Assembly (NCBI GenBank): GCA_029237695.1
Contig: JAQRGA010000042.1
Span: 930,001-994,000 of the forward strand
Reading direction: 5' to 3'
Origin: Conchocele bisecta
Lineage: Eukaryota > Mollusca > Bivalvia > Lucinida > Thyasiridae
Length of the DNA: 64,000 bases
The notes beneath the pieces are model-generated. The model saw only the letters and a program-made list of their open reading frames with translations. It was not told where the DNA came from and did no database searches. A program made the translations under genes and the position numbers. This document shows, piece by piece, positions 1 through 9,995 of the stretch (its first letter is position 1; every line of letters starts with the position of its first letter).

Positions 1-1
1 C

Positions 2-988
2 AGTAGAATTAAGATTATGAGCGGTTTGAATATAGCAGAAAGAAGATTGCCTCAAGATGGAAGAATACAGCTTAAAATATTAGGAAAAAATATAGATTTG
101 CGTGTTTCAACAATACCTACACATTATGGAGAATCTGTAGTGCTGCGTATTTTGGATAAATCTATTGTGAACCTTGATTTGGAATCCTTAGGAATTGATA
201 GAGAGGTTTTGAAATTAATAAGAGAGATCGTGCATTTACCAAATGGTTTTTTTATTGTAACAGGACCAACAGGAAGTGGTAAAACAACAACACTTTATTC
301 ATGTTTAAAAGAAGTAAACAAAGTTGCTGATAAAATATTGACGGCTGAAGATCCTGTAGAATATGATTTGGAAGGAATAATCCAGCTGCCGATAAATAAT
401 GCAGTTGATATGACTTTTGCAGGGGCATTGAGGGCTTTTTTGAGACAGGATCCGGATATTATAATGATAGGAGAAATACGAGATTTAGATACAGCTCAAA
501 TGGCTTTACAGGCCTCCCTTACAGGACATTTTGTTCTTTCTACACTGCATACAAAAGAAGCAGCAGATGCTATAACTAGATTAATAGATATGGGGGTAAT
601 GCCTTATCTTCTTAATTCTGCATTAATCGGAATAATTGGACAGAGGCTTGTGAGAAGAATATGCACTTCATGTAAAACTGTATATACGCCTAAAAAAGAG
701 GAACTTAAAAAATTGAATCTTGATGAAGAAACTATTGGTAATATAAAATTCTATTATGGCAAAGGGTGTAGTTTTTGCAATGATACAGGTTATAAGGGAA
801 GGAAAGCAATTGTTGAACTTTTAAAAATAACCCCTGAAATATCTGAATTGATTACAAAACTTTCACCTACGATAACTATAAGGAAAAAAGCAATAGAGCA
901 GGGGATGGTTACTGTTAGAGATGACGGTATCAGATCTATTCTTAATGGAGAAACAACTTTAGAAGAGATATTGAAATGTTGTACATAA
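2..988 (+). CDS. pilB: Type IV pilus assembly ATPase PilB (5' end outside window)
   Basis: Cytoplasmic hexameric ATPase that powers pilin polymerisation. The reading frame is open to the left edge of the window, so the N-terminal half is outside and about 328 residues are visible. Seen: Walker A GPTGSGKTT, the Walker B region IGEIRD, a His box TLHT, and zinc-type cysteine pairs CTSCK and CSFCNDTGYKGR, which mark PilB/GspE rather than PilT. A decayed pilT and an intact pilC follow on the same strand, the usual pilB-pilT-pilC order. GspE of a type II secretion system is the alternative, but the pilT remnant next door favours a pilus. Confidence 0.9.
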   Translation, partial: SRIKIMSGLNIAERRLPQDGRIQLKILGKNIDLRVSTIPTHYGESVVLRILDKSIVNLDLESLGIDREVLKLIREIVHLPNGFFIVTGPTGSGKTTTLYSCLKEVNKVADKILTAEDPVEYDLEGIIQLPINNAVDMTFAGALRAFLRQDPDIIMIGEIRDLDTAQMALQASLTGHFVLSTLHTKEAADAITRLIDMGVMPYLLNSALIGIIGQRLVRRICTSCKTVYTPKKEELKKLNLDEETIGNIKFYYGKGCSFCNDTGYKGRKAIVELLKITPEISELITKLSPTITIRKKAIEQGMVTVRDDGIRSILNGETTLEEILKCCT

Positions 989-1068
989 TTGAAAATTAAA
1001 ATAATATATTAAGGATATTATATGTCAGTTTGAATGGTTGATTTATTGGAGGTAATTGCAGTAGAGAA

Positions 1069-1433
1069 GAAGGAAGTGACTCGCAGATTGAGGTTGATGC
1101 ATCGCCTATAATTTAGGTCGAATGGTTCTTTGGTTTCTATCTATTCACTAGAATTAATTCCCAGATGACACGGAGAGGCTTATTCGTTCAATTACTTCAG
1201 ATTGCAATCAAAAAATGATAAGAGTGAATGGAATAATCGATTTTGGATTTGATTTTAATGGTAGACTCATATTCAGACTCAGTGCTTTTAAAGAGAAAGG
1301 TGTTGATATTCCTGCATTTGATGAAGATATTTGAAAAGCTCTAATAATGGAATTATATACTAAAAAAATAATATCATATATCGATTTACTTACTAAAATA
1401 CAGAATGTTGATTTTATACTCAAGAAATTTTAA
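1069..1433 (+). pseudogene. Decayed pilT (retraction ATPase) N-terminal remnant
   Basis: The gap between pilB and pilC translates, with two frame changes, into the N-terminal domain typical of PilT. In frame from 1072 it reads GSDSQIEVDASPII, then a stop. One frame away it reads RSNGSLVSIYSLELIP. From 1161 it reads PDDTERLIRSITSD and on to IDFGFDFNGRLIFRLSAFKEKG, interrupted by TGA and ending with TAA at 1431. This matches the family pattern of an SDLH-like start, PPIMRINGKLVP, LTPEDTERLI and GR-F-R-N-F--RG. The Walker A and all later ATPase motifs are absent, so the gene is both truncated and frameshifted. Family assignment is from recalled motifs. Confidence 0.75.
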
Positions 1434-1465
1434 AAAAGTTTATAATATTTATTAAGGAATATATA

Positions 1466-2719
1466 ATGCAACTCTATTCATATACAGCAATGGATTCATC
1501 AGGTAAAGAAGTAAAAGGAACTATAAATTCAGGTAGTGAATCTGAAGTTTTATCAGCATTGAAAACAAATGGTCTTTATCCAAGTCATATAAAACTTATG
1601 GAATCAAAAGGTGGCAAAGAGTCAAAAACGGGTAAAAAAAGCAGTTGGATGGATATTCAGATTGGTCCTACTAAAATGCCGCTTAAAAATCTTGTTATTT
1701 TTACAAGACAGCTTTCTATTTTACTGGATGCCGGTTTGCCGCTTATCAGAGCTTTAAGAACATTGGAAAAACAGGCAAGAAATAAAATGGTAAAAAAAGT
1801 GATTGGTGAGACTGCAGATTATGTTGAATCTGGTTTCACTTTTTCTGATGCTTTGCAAAAAAATTCAAAAACATTTGATAAGCTCTATACTAATATGGTA
1901 AAAGCTGGCGAATCTGCAGGTGCAATGGAAGTTATCTTGACAAGATTGGCAAGTTTTATGGAGAAAACTGCTAAAATTATAGCAAAAATAAAATCGGCTA
2001 TGATCTATCCGATGGTCGTTATGTGTGTGGCAGGTGGTGTAACAGTTCTTTTAATGGTTTTCATTGTACCTAAATTTAAAAAGATTTTTGAAGAATTACT
2101 ACAGGGTACGCCACTTCCCGGATTGACTCTTTTTGTAACTAATGTAAGTGATCTGTTGATAGCAAAATTTTTATACATTGCTATTGGCATAGTTATTTTA
2201 ATAGTGATGTATAAAGTACTTGGCAAGACAAAATTTGGGCTATATGGAATAGATTATGTGAAATACAAAATGCCTCTTTTTGGAACTCTTACATCTAAAA
2301 GTGCTATTGCCCGTTTTACAAGAACTCTTGGCACGCTTTTAGCTTCAGGCGTTCCGGTATTAAGTGCTTTAATTATTGTTCGTGATACATCAGGAAATGA
2401 ATTAATAAAACGAGCGATACAGAAAGTGCACGATGCGGTATCGGAAGGAGATACTATTGCTACACCGCTTGAATCTGCAAAAATCTTTCCCGATATGGTG
2501 ATAAGTATGATTGAAGTTGGAGAAGAGACGGGTCAACTATCTGAGATGTTGGAGAAAATTGCAGATACTTACGAAGAAGAAGTGGATAATGCAGTAGATG
2601 TATTAACATCAATGATAGAACCTATTATGATTGTGTTTATGGCTGTAGTAGTTGGTACTATCGTTATTGCTATGTTTATGCCTTTAATTGCAATAATGCA
2701 GACTTTAGGAAGCAGCTAA
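1466..2719 (+). CDS. pilC: Type IV pilus inner-membrane platform protein PilC
   Basis: Inner-membrane platform protein on which PilB acts during pilus assembly. The 417 residues have the usual GspF/PilC layout: an N-terminal cytoplasmic segment (FSYTAMDSSGKEVKG-like start, residues 4-20), then two T2SSF repeats around residues 75-200 and 275-400, each with hydrophobic membrane helices (about 182-205, 230-252 and 385-410). The conserved FTRQL-ILLDAGLPL and FTRTLGTLLASGVPVL segments are visible. The start ATG is preceded by AAGGA. It stands downstream of pilB and the broken pilT and looks intact. If pilB is really gspE, this would be gspF. Confidence 0.9.
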   Translation: MQLYSYTAMDSSGKEVKGTINSGSESEVLSALKTNGLYPSHIKLMESKGGKESKTGKKSSWMDIQIGPTKMPLKNLVIFTRQLSILLDAGLPLIRALRTLEKQARNKMVKKVIGETADYVESGFTFSDALQKNSKTFDKLYTNMVKAGESAGAMEVILTRLASFMEKTAKIIAKIKSAMIYPMVVMCVAGGVTVLLMVFIVPKFKKIFEELLQGTPLPGLTLFVTNVSDLLIAKFLYIAIGIVILIVMYKVLGKTKFGLYGIDYVKYKMPLFGTLTSKSAIARFTRTLGTLLASGVPVLSALIIVRDTSGNELIKRAIQKVHDAVSEGDTIATPLESAKIFPDMVISMIEVGEETGQLSEMLEKIADTYEEEVDNAVDVLTSMIEPIMIVFMAVVVGTIVIAMFMPLIAIMQTLGSS

Positions 2720-2871
2720 TTTTACTTATCTAATTATTAAAAAATATAAAATAAAATATAATTGATAATTAGTAAGTTAGTAATTATCTGTTATATATAA
2801 CTTCATTTACTATTCATTTAACATATAACTGTTAGAACAACAGAATAAATTCTTAGGAGATTTGTCTAGAA

Positions 2872-3582
2872 ATGGAAAAAGTTTTTCTATTAAATGTAGG
2901 TAATACTCATACAAGATATGGTATGTGCAGAGATGGAAAAATTATTTCTTCAGGCAATCATGATACAAATAAACTTGAAAGCTTAAAAATACCTGAAAAT
3001 ATAGATGTTGCTATAGCAACAGTGGTTCCGGATGTAATAAAAATATTTAAAAAATATGGAGCTTATCAGGTTACTACAGAGTCTGAAAGTGATATTGATT
3101 TATCACTATTTGAAAAAAATAAACTTGGTGCCGATAGATTTGCCAACTTAGTTGCACTAACTGAATTATCTGATTTACCTGCAGCTGTAATTGATTGTGG
3201 TACAGCATTGAGCATTGAAGTCATAAACACAAAAAAACAATTTATCGGTGGTATAATAGCTCCCGGTCGAAGTCTTCAGAGAAAAACACTGCATTCATAT
3301 ACAGCACAATTACCATATATTAAAGTGGAATCGGGGCAGACATTTAAAACATTTGGATGTACAACAGAGGATTCTATTATTATAGGTACTGATTTAGGTA
3401 TAATTGGTGCAGTAAAAGAGTTTTTAAATATTGTAAAAGAAGAGTTAAATGTTAATAAATTAAATATTTATGTTACAGGTGGAGATTCTGAATTACTCAT
3501 TAAACATATACCTGAAATTAAACCTGTTTCAGTTAATTTTACTTTATATGGTGTACTAAAATTATGGCGGGATAATAAATAA
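2872..3582 (+). CDS. coaX: Type III pantothenate kinase
   Basis: Catalyses ATP-dependent phosphorylation of pantothenate, the first step of coenzyme A synthesis. The 236 residues show the ASKHA-fold signatures of CoaX: N-terminal NVGNTHTRYG phosphate loop, GADRFANLVA around residue 84, the second phosphate motif VIDCGTALSIEVI around 105, and GGIIAPGRSLQ around 125. Length is close to the family norm of about 250. A Shine-Dalgarno-like AGGAG lies about 11 bases before the ATG. It stands alone between pilC and a decayed kinase gene. Confidence 0.92.
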   Translation: MEKVFLLNVGNTHTRYGMCRDGKIISSGNHDTNKLESLKIPENIDVAIATVVPDVIKIFKKYGAYQVTTESESDIDLSLFEKNKLGADRFANLVALTELSDLPAAVIDCGTALSIEVINTKKQFIGGIIAPGRSLQRKTLHSYTAQLPYIKVESGQTFKTFGCTTEDSIIIGTDLGIIGAVKEFLNIVKEELNVNKLNIYVTGGDSELLIKHIPEIKPVSVNFTLYGVLKLWRDNK

Positions 3583-3819
3583 ATTTTTTATTTAAAATGA
3601 ATTGTGTGCTAACTAAGAACTGTAAATTTATCTAATGATTAAGTATTTTTTTAAAATATCATAAAAATAAATTTAATTTAATTTTAAATGAAAAAATTAC
3701 GTATGCTAAATAGATATAAGAATATAATTCTTAAAAAATATTCACACCTAACATTTTTAAAATGTTAATGTTATAGGGAATATAATTTTATTCCAACTTG
3801 TCTAAGGATATATTATTTA

Positions 3820-4574
3820 TATCAGCCTCTAGTTAGTTGTGGAATGGGAAGAGTCTACAAAACCGTTAATATTGATACAAAAAAATTATTTCTGCAAAAA
3901 TTATTGTTTAGGATTTATATTCTAAAAATATGTCTTTAATAAAAAAATACCTGATAGGAAAAATTTTATCAATTCATACTAATTTACTACATATACTGGA
4001 TCTTTTTTCTGTTAAAAATAACTTTTACTTAGTTACTAAATTTGTTGGTGTAATGAGAATGGATAATACCGTTAATTCCAATAATCTACCTCCTGCTACT
4101 TTTGTTGAAATGAATAGAAGAAATAGCAGATACTTTGAAGCATATTTATAATTCAGGTTAGCCTTATAGGGATTTAAAATCTCAGAATATCATAAGTGAA
4201 AATAAAACAAACTTCATAAAAATTATAGATTTTTGATTAGCCAAGGTATTGGATGAACCATTTGATGGTAATCATATAGTAGGAGGCTTTCCTGAATACA
4301 ATATTACTCTTGAAAAAAGTAGTTTTCAGAAAGAGGGAATATATAGTGAAGTTTAGAGCTTGGAGATGGTTATGTATTTTTCTTCTACCGGCAAACCATT
4401 CTTTTACTCTGATTCTGCAGATGATTTGCTTAATCTACATAAGTATAAATTAAAAATCAGGAATATTTTTTAAAATTGATAAATATTAATTCTAAAATTT
4501 GTAACATGATTGACAAAAATCCGTTGGAAAGATATACATCTTATGATGATTTTATAAAAGGGTTTAATAAATAA
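3820..4574 (+). pseudogene. Decayed eukaryote-like Ser/Thr protein kinase
   Basis: Translation in shifting frames recovers the kinase subdomains in order. Gly-rich loop: CGMGRVYKTVNIDTKK at 3838-3885. N-lobe strands: HTNLLHILDLFSVKNNFYLVTKFV within 3975-4045. Catalytic loop: YRDLKSQNI near 4166. DFG region: IKIIDF followed by a stop, then LAKVLDE near 4225. Activation and subdomain IX: GIYSEV, stop, then STGKPFFYSDSADD near 4390. Terminal: MIDKNPLERYTSYDDFIKGF ending at TAA 4572. Several stops and indels separate these pieces, so no functional product is expected. The ORF at 3930-4151 is just one open piece of it. The assignment rests on motif order. Confidence 0.78.
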
Positions 4575-4592
4575 TAAAAAAAGGAGATTATT

Positions 4593-6197
4593 TTGGCTGC
4601 CAAAGTTAGGATAAGCTCACTATTTTGCGGCGGAGATATTAATGCCTTTCTCGGATTAATGGGAGATAATTTGGCAAACCTTTCTTTTCTTGCCGGAATT
4701 TTAATAGGAGTTTATAATTTTCCTTCAGATGTAATATTCATGTATATTTTTCCCGGAACTTGCACTGGTGTATTTTTTGGAAATTTAGCATTTACTTTTA
4801 TTGGTGCTAGACTAGCAAAGAGATTTGGACGTACTGATATTGCTGCAATGCCACTTGGATTTGATGCCCCTTCAACAATAGGTTTGGCACTAATAGTAAT
4901 TGGACCTGCATTTGTTGCAATGAAAGCCGGCGGCATGTCCGTACATCAGGGAGCACTCGGAGCTTGGTACGTAGGAATGGCAGCTATTGTTATTATTGGT
5001 ATATGTAAAATATTAGCTGTGCCTATTGCCAATCATATCCAGAAAATTGTTCCAAGAGCAGGTTTACTTGGTTCACTTGCCGGTGTAGGTATTGCACTTA
5101 TTGGTTTCATGCCGCTGATTTCAATATTCTCTGTCCCGGTAGTGGGAGTTATCTCTTTTGGTATTATATTGTATACCTTAATAGCAAATATTGATTTGCC
5201 TAAAAAAATACCTGGTGTTTTTGTTGCTATTGTCGTAGGTGTAATTATTTATCATACACTAGGGGGTCTTGGATGGCTTCATATTAATTATACAGCACCC
5301 GCTGCCAATTTCTATTTTGCCTACCCAATACCTACTTTGGATTTCATTAAAGGTATTGTTCCCAGTATGGAATATCTTCCCATTATCATTCCTTTTGCTA
5401 TTCTTGTAATTATTGGTGATATTAATGTAGCAGAAAGTGCTGTTGCTGCAGGAGACCCCTATAGTGCTAAGCAAACACTGCTTGTTGATGGTATATGTAC
5501 GCTTATTGGTGGATTATGTGGTGCCATTGCACAGACAACAGCTTATGTAGGACAGCCTGCCTATAAGAGAATGGGGGCTAAAATGGGTTATACACTATAT
5601 ACAGGTTTATTTATTGGACTGGGAGGAATATTTGGATATATTTCTTTCTTTGTTACACTTATACCAACTGCAGTTTTGGCTCCTGTTCTTGTGTTCGTTG
5701 CTCTGGAAGTTATTGGACAGGGATTCACAGCTTGTCCCAAAAGGCATGCAGCAGCAGTTGCACTTGCCATGATGCCGTCAGTTGCCAGATATACGGCAAT
5801 CCAGTATAGTACACTTTTCACAATGTCTAAACTGCATGCAATGGTAACTCATGTAGGTGCAGAACTCCCGACTATATTAGTTACTACAGCACTTGGCAGT
5901 GGATTCATTCTCTCAGGTATGTTATGGGGTGCTTTTCTTGCTGAGTTAATTGATCGAAAACTAAAAAGAGCTTCAGCATATTTATTAATCTTAAGTATTT
6001 TTGCTTTTTTTGGTATAGTAAATTCTGCAAGCTTAGATGGATCATTATATTTACCATGGAATCTCAGAGGTGTAGAAGCATCAGTGATGTCTACCTTTGC
6101 GTTTGGGTATTTGATATTGGCGATTATGTTCTTCTTTCTCTCTTATACACATGGGGTAAAAGCAGGTAAGTTGAATAATATTGAGTCTGTCATTTAA
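4593..6197 (+). CDS. Xanthine/uracil-type (NCS2-like) permease
   Basis: Polytopic inner-membrane transporter, 534 residues, with about 12-14 hydrophobic segments across its whole length. It begins with TTG at 4593; the preceding AAGGAGA at a six-base spacing decides this start. The sequence resembles the xanthine/uracil/vitamin C permease superfamily (MGDNLANLSFLAGIL near residue 24, IGDINVAESAVAAGDPYSAKQ near 283, the region before the conserved TTAYVGQPAYKRMGAK). Substrate cannot be read from the sequence; a nucleobase is the family expectation. It directly follows the kinase remnant, with no obvious operon partner. Confidence 0.75.
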   Translation: MAAKVRISSLFCGGDINAFLGLMGDNLANLSFLAGILIGVYNFPSDVIFMYIFPGTCTGVFFGNLAFTFIGARLAKRFGRTDIAAMPLGFDAPSTIGLALIVIGPAFVAMKAGGMSVHQGALGAWYVGMAAIVIIGICKILAVPIANHIQKIVPRAGLLGSLAGVGIALIGFMPLISIFSVPVVGVISFGIILYTLIANIDLPKKIPGVFVAIVVGVIIYHTLGGLGWLHINYTAPAANFYFAYPIPTLDFIKGIVPSMEYLPIIIPFAILVIIGDINVAESAVAAGDPYSAKQTLLVDGICTLIGGLCGAIAQTTAYVGQPAYKRMGAKMGYTLYTGLFIGLGGIFGYISFFVTLIPTAVLAPVLVFVALEVIGQGFTACPKRHAAAVALAMMPSVARYTAIQYSTLFTMSKLHAMVTHVGAELPTILVTTALGSGFILSGMLWGAFLAELIDRKLKRASAYLLILSIFAFFGIVNSASLDGSLYLPWNLRGVEASVMSTFAFGYLILAIMFFFLSYTHGVKAGKLNNIESVI

Positions 6198-6680
6198 GAA
6201 ATATATAAAAAATTAATTAATTATATGGTGAAGAATCATAAAATTTCCACTTTTAAATTTTTAGATTAGACTTAAAACTTAGGTGAAAATAATAAAGCTT
6301 GAGCAGTAAGGTTTAGACTTATCAGTTAAAATATTCTGTTTAAGCTATTCATTGACATAAATTATTCTATTTTCAGGATAAATATGTTTATCTGTGGTAT
6401 TGAATGAATTTAAAGATGCTGTAGCAATAATAGAAAAAAACTGCAATTAATACTCTAATTATAATTTTATATCCATCAAAACTTATTTAATTATAAACTA
6501 TTATATGAGGAATATTACTTGCTATTTAATAAATAGTTGTCTGCTTTTTTTAAATATATTTTCCATCATATTCGAAAAAACTGGTGCTCTGAGTATAGTA
6601 ATATTAAAATTTTTAACTTACTCTACAATGATTTTTTAGAGATTGAAATATTGTAGACATAAATAGAACTGGTTCAATAA
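6198..6680. other. Gap without recognisable gene
   Basis: About 480 bases of very A+T-rich DNA between the permease and the ABC-F gene. I translated both strands and found only short frames with many stops and nothing I can name. A TTGACA at 6353 has no convincing -10 partner. The promoter of the downstream ABC-F gene probably lies near its right end but cannot be placed. Confidence 0.5.
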
Positions 6681-8576
6681 ATGAATAAAAAAGATCCACA
6701 GATTATTTTCAGTATATCTGAATTAAATTTAAATTTTGGTGAACAGATACTTTTTAATAATGCCGAGATGTCAGTTCATAAAAGTGAAAAAATATCTCTT
6801 ATAGGGAAAAATGGTGTAGGTAAATCTACTTTTTTAAAAATTATATCTGGTGATATGGTTTTAGAGGATGGAAATATTTTTTATAAAAAACAACTTACTA
6901 AAACTTATTTATCACAGGAATTACCGTCAAATGCAGATGTTACTGTTTTTGATTATGTAATGAGTGGCTCTGAAGAGATAATTCAATGTATAAATAAGCT
7001 TGAATCAGCAAAACTTACCCTAAATGAAGCAGAATTTTTAGATGCAAAAATAAATTCTCTTGATGGTTGGAACTTAGAAAATAGAGTTTTAACCGTTATG
7101 CAAAAATTAAAAATAACAAATCAAACATCTTTACTTAAGAATTTATCAGGTGGAGAAAAAAGACGTGCCTCTTTAGCAAAGGCTCTAATTAATAATCCTG
7201 AATTATTAATATTAGATGAACCAACTAATCATCTTGATATTGAGTCTATTATTTGGCTTGAGAATTTAATTAGTTCATATAAAGGTACGGTTATTTTCAT
7301 TACCCATGATAGATATTTCATCGATAAAGTAGCCACAAGAATTATTGAACTTGATGATGGCTCTTTTTATTCCTACAAAGCAACTTATGCTGATTTTTTA
7401 CTGGGAAAAGCTAAAAGAGCAGAAGTGGATGCAGAAGCTAATTCTAAAAGAAAAAGTTTTATCAGAAGAGAGTTAGATTGGATTAGAAGACAGCCAAAAG
7501 CAAGAGGTACAAAATCTCAAAGTAGGATAAAAAATTTCAATGATCAGGTTTCATTGGTTACAAACAGGCAGGAAACTAATCTAGACTTACTTATTCCACC
7601 GTCGTGCAGATTAAGCGAAAAAGTTATTGAATTTACTGATTTAGGTTTTTCATTTGGTGATAGAGTTCTTTTTAAAAATTTTGATTTTATGATTAATCCC
7701 GGCATGAAGCTTGGTTTAATTGGTGCTAACGGTGTAGGTAAAACAACTTTTATTAAATTAATTACAGAAGAATATGCACTTTTTAAAGGAAATATTGATA
7801 AAGCTGTAAGTCTTGATATTAACTATATAGATCAGGAAAGATGTAGGCTTAATTTAGAGAATACAGTTTATGATGAAATATCTGAAGGCTATGATCATAT
7901 AAAATTTGGAAACGAAAAAATAACTGTATGGACGTATTTAAAACGCTATTTATTTGAAGATAAAAAAATAAGAATACAGGTCAAATATTTATCTGGAGGA
8001 GAAAAGGCAAGATTGCTACTTGCCAAGCTGCTTAAAAAAGGTGGAAATTTCTTAATTCTTGATGAACCTACAAATGATTTGGATTTAACTTCACTGAGGG
8101 CATTGGAAGAGGGAATCGAGAATTTTACAGGATGTTGTTTGATTGTTAGCCATGATAGATATTTTTTAGATAGAGTTTGCAATGGAATTTTATCTTTTAA
8201 TGATAAGCAAATCAGGTATAACATTGGAAATTACAGCTATTATATGGATAAGATGAAAGAGCAGCAGGATAAACTTCAATCGAATGATATTGCAGTAAGA
8301 TCCAAAATGAATATTAATAAAATAGAATCTAAAAATAATATTCCTAAATTAAAATGGAAAGAAGAAAAAGAACTGGAAGGGATAGAGAGTAAAATATTAA
8401 AAATAGAAGATAGAATATTTGAAATAGAATCAATATTTGGCAAACCTGATTTTTTTGAAAAGCATAGTAATGAAGCTGATTCTTTAAATCTGGAACTGCA
8501 GTCATGTAAAGCTAATACAGATTTATTATACAATAGATGGGAAGAGTTAGAAAAAATTAAAAAAGGGAAAAATTAA
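6681..8576 (+). CDS. uup: ABC-F family ATPase, Uup-like
   Basis: Soluble twin-ABC protein of the translation-associated ABC-F family; no membrane segments. The 631 residues contain ABC domain 1 (Walker A GKNGVGKST near 42, signature LSGGEKRR near 156, Walker B LLILDEPTNHLD), the linker with the Uup/EttA hallmark RRELDWIRRQPKARGTKSQSRI (about 268-290), ABC domain 2 (GANGVGKTT, LSGGEKARLLLAK, LILDEPTNDLD), and a charged C-terminal coiled coil (about 545-630) as in Uup. The stop is two bases before the TTG start of the exonuclease gene, so the two are probably cotranscribed. Uup versus another ABC-F subgroup is inferred from the C-terminal coiled coil. Confidence 0.85.
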   Translation: MNKKDPQIIFSISELNLNFGEQILFNNAEMSVHKSEKISLIGKNGVGKSTFLKIISGDMVLEDGNIFYKKQLTKTYLSQELPSNADVTVFDYVMSGSEEIIQCINKLESAKLTLNEAEFLDAKINSLDGWNLENRVLTVMQKLKITNQTSLLKNLSGGEKRRASLAKALINNPELLILDEPTNHLDIESIIWLENLISSYKGTVIFITHDRYFIDKVATRIIELDDGSFYSYKATYADFLLGKAKRAEVDAEANSKRKSFIRRELDWIRRQPKARGTKSQSRIKNFNDQVSLVTNRQETNLDLLIPPSCRLSEKVIEFTDLGFSFGDRVLFKNFDFMINPGMKLGLIGANGVGKTTFIKLITEEYALFKGNIDKAVSLDINYIDQERCRLNLENTVYDEISEGYDHIKFGNEKITVWTYLKRYLFEDKKIRIQVKYLSGGEKARLLLAKLLKKGGNFLILDEPTNDLDLTSLRALEEGIENFTGCCLIVSHDRYFLDRVCNGILSFNDKQIRYNIGNYSYYMDKMKEQQDKLQSNDIAVRSKMNINKIESKNNIPKLKWKEEKELEGIESKILKIEDRIFEIESIFGKPDFFEKHSNEADSLNLELQSCKANTDLLYNRWEELEKIKKGKN

Positions 8577-8577
8577 A

Positions 8578-9480
8578 TTGAATAAAACTATATATCTGGT
8601 TGATGCATACGCACATATTTATAGAGGGTACCATGCAGTGAGAGGTTTATCTACAAAAGCAGGTCAGCCTACTAATGCTATTTACGCTATGGGAAAATTT
8701 TTGATTACTTTAGAAAAAGAAATTGCTCCTGAATTTGGTGTTTTCGTATTTGATAAAGGTAAGTCAAAAGATCGTATTGCAGTTCATCCTGAATATAAAG
8801 CGAATAGATCGCCTATGCCTGATGAGATGAGATGTCAGATTAAAATTATTAGATCAATGATATTAGCTGCAGGTTGGAGAATAATAGAAAAAGAAGGATA
8901 TGAAGCTGATGATTTAATGGGTACTCTTGCTAATAAATTTAAAGATTATAAAATTCAAATTATTAGCAATGATAAGGATATGGCACAGGTCATTGATGAT
9001 AGAGTTTCAATGTTGGTAACGACTCCTAGAGTCAGAGGTTTTACTCTACGCGGAGTAAAAGAGGTTAATGTTAAATTTGAAGTAAAACCAGAACAGATAA
9101 TTGATTATTTGGCTTTAATTGGTGATAGTTCTGATAATATTTCAGGTGTAACAGGTATTGGTCCTAAAACTGCAGTTAAGTTATTAACTCAATTTGGATC
9201 AATAGAAAATATGGTTTTAAACTATTCAGAAATTGTAAATTTAAAAATAAGAGATAAAATTGAAAAATCTTATGAACTTCTGAAAATGAATAAAAAATTA
9301 ATATCTCTTGATTTAAATATTTCTATAGATGAAATTCATACAGTAAATGATCTACTAATTAATAGTACTGATATTGATAAGCTGATTGATATGGCAGATA
9401 GATATGAATTAAAAAGTTTAGTACTCAGTTTTAAAAAAGATTTTAAAGCAAAGGATACTCCTGATTTATTTAACTTTTAA
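8578..9480 (+). CDS. 5'-3' exonuclease (PolA N-terminal/FEN family), stand-alone
   Basis: Stand-alone 300-residue 5' nuclease equivalent to the N-terminal domain of DNA polymerase I, which removes RNA primers and flaps. Visible: N-terminal LVDAYAHIYRGYHAV, metal-binding acids in VFDKGKSKDR and EADDLMGTLA (about residue 108), ISNDKDMAQ, and the helix-3-turn region DYLALIGDSSDNISGVTGIGPKTA (about 176-200). It starts with TTG two bases after the uup stop; a GGG-rich stretch at the end of uup can serve as ribosome binding site. Translational coupling with uup is likely. A separate polymerase domain is not present in the window. Confidence 0.9.
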   Translation: MNKTIYLVDAYAHIYRGYHAVRGLSTKAGQPTNAIYAMGKFLITLEKEIAPEFGVFVFDKGKSKDRIAVHPEYKANRSPMPDEMRCQIKIIRSMILAAGWRIIEKEGYEADDLMGTLANKFKDYKIQIISNDKDMAQVIDDRVSMLVTTPRVRGFTLRGVKEVNVKFEVKPEQIIDYLALIGDSSDNISGVTGIGPKTAVKLLTQFGSIENMVLNYSEIVNLKIRDKIEKSYELLKMNKKLISLDLNISIDEIHTVNDLLINSTDIDKLIDMADRYELKSLVLSFKKDFKAKDTPDLFNF

Positions 9481-9501
9481 AAAAATAACTTACCCAAAGA
9501 A

Positions 9502-9924
9502 ATGAAAACATTAGAGTTTTATACTACTATAAGAAAAATCACTTCAAAGGATAATAGATATCCTACTCAGGCGTATGAGTTTATAAATGATTCTATAATC
9601 TATACATTAAGAGTTCATGAAGAGCATAAATTAAAAACAGATAGTAAGCATATTTCAGGTAAAGAACTTCTAATTGGTGTTGAGGATTTTGCTCTGAAAA
9701 CTTTTGGCCCGCTTGCTATAAATCTGTTTAAAGAATGGGGAATAAATGATGGTATAGCTATTGGAAATATTGTCTTTAATATGGTGGAATATCAATTATT
9801 AAGTATTAGTGATAAAGATTCTATTGAGGATTTTAGAGAAACTATAGAGTTTGAGATAAAATTTACTAAACCTTTTTTGCCTAAAGATCCTGATATTTTA
9901 AATACCGTTCCAATTATTGCATAA
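9502..9924 (+). CDS. Minf_1886-family protein of unknown function
   Basis: A 140-residue soluble protein. It matches the pattern I recall for the Minf_1886 family: an N-terminal segment with YPTQAYEFINDSIIYTLR, then HISGKELLIGVEDFALKTFGPLA (about 50-75) and WGINDGIAIGNIVFNMVEYQLL (about 85-106), followed by an acidic tail. Function is not known. It lies 21 bases after the exonuclease gene on the same strand and is probably the third gene of the uup-exonuclease operon. Confidence 0.75.
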   Translation: MKTLEFYTTIRKITSKDNRYPTQAYEFINDSIIYTLRVHEEHKLKTDSKHISGKELLIGVEDFALKTFGPLAINLFKEWGINDGIAIGNIVFNMVEYQLLSISDKDSIEDFRETIEFEIKFTKPFLPKDPDILNTVPIIA

Positions 9925-9995
9925 TACTTTTTTAGAATGAAGAACTACTATATTTTTAAATATTTTACTTTTAAAATTTAATTAGGTTATTATAT

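Noticed and set aside
3841..3875. Purine-riboswitch-like string (GTCTAC followed by CCGTTAA) upstream of a purine-type permease
   Set aside because: No matching P1/P2 stems. The same bases encode the Gly-rich loop CGMGRVYK of the decayed kinase, which explains them better.
6353..6390. Promoter with TTGACA in the gap after the permease
   Set aside because: No acceptable -10 at 16-18 bases; expected by chance in such A+T-rich DNA.
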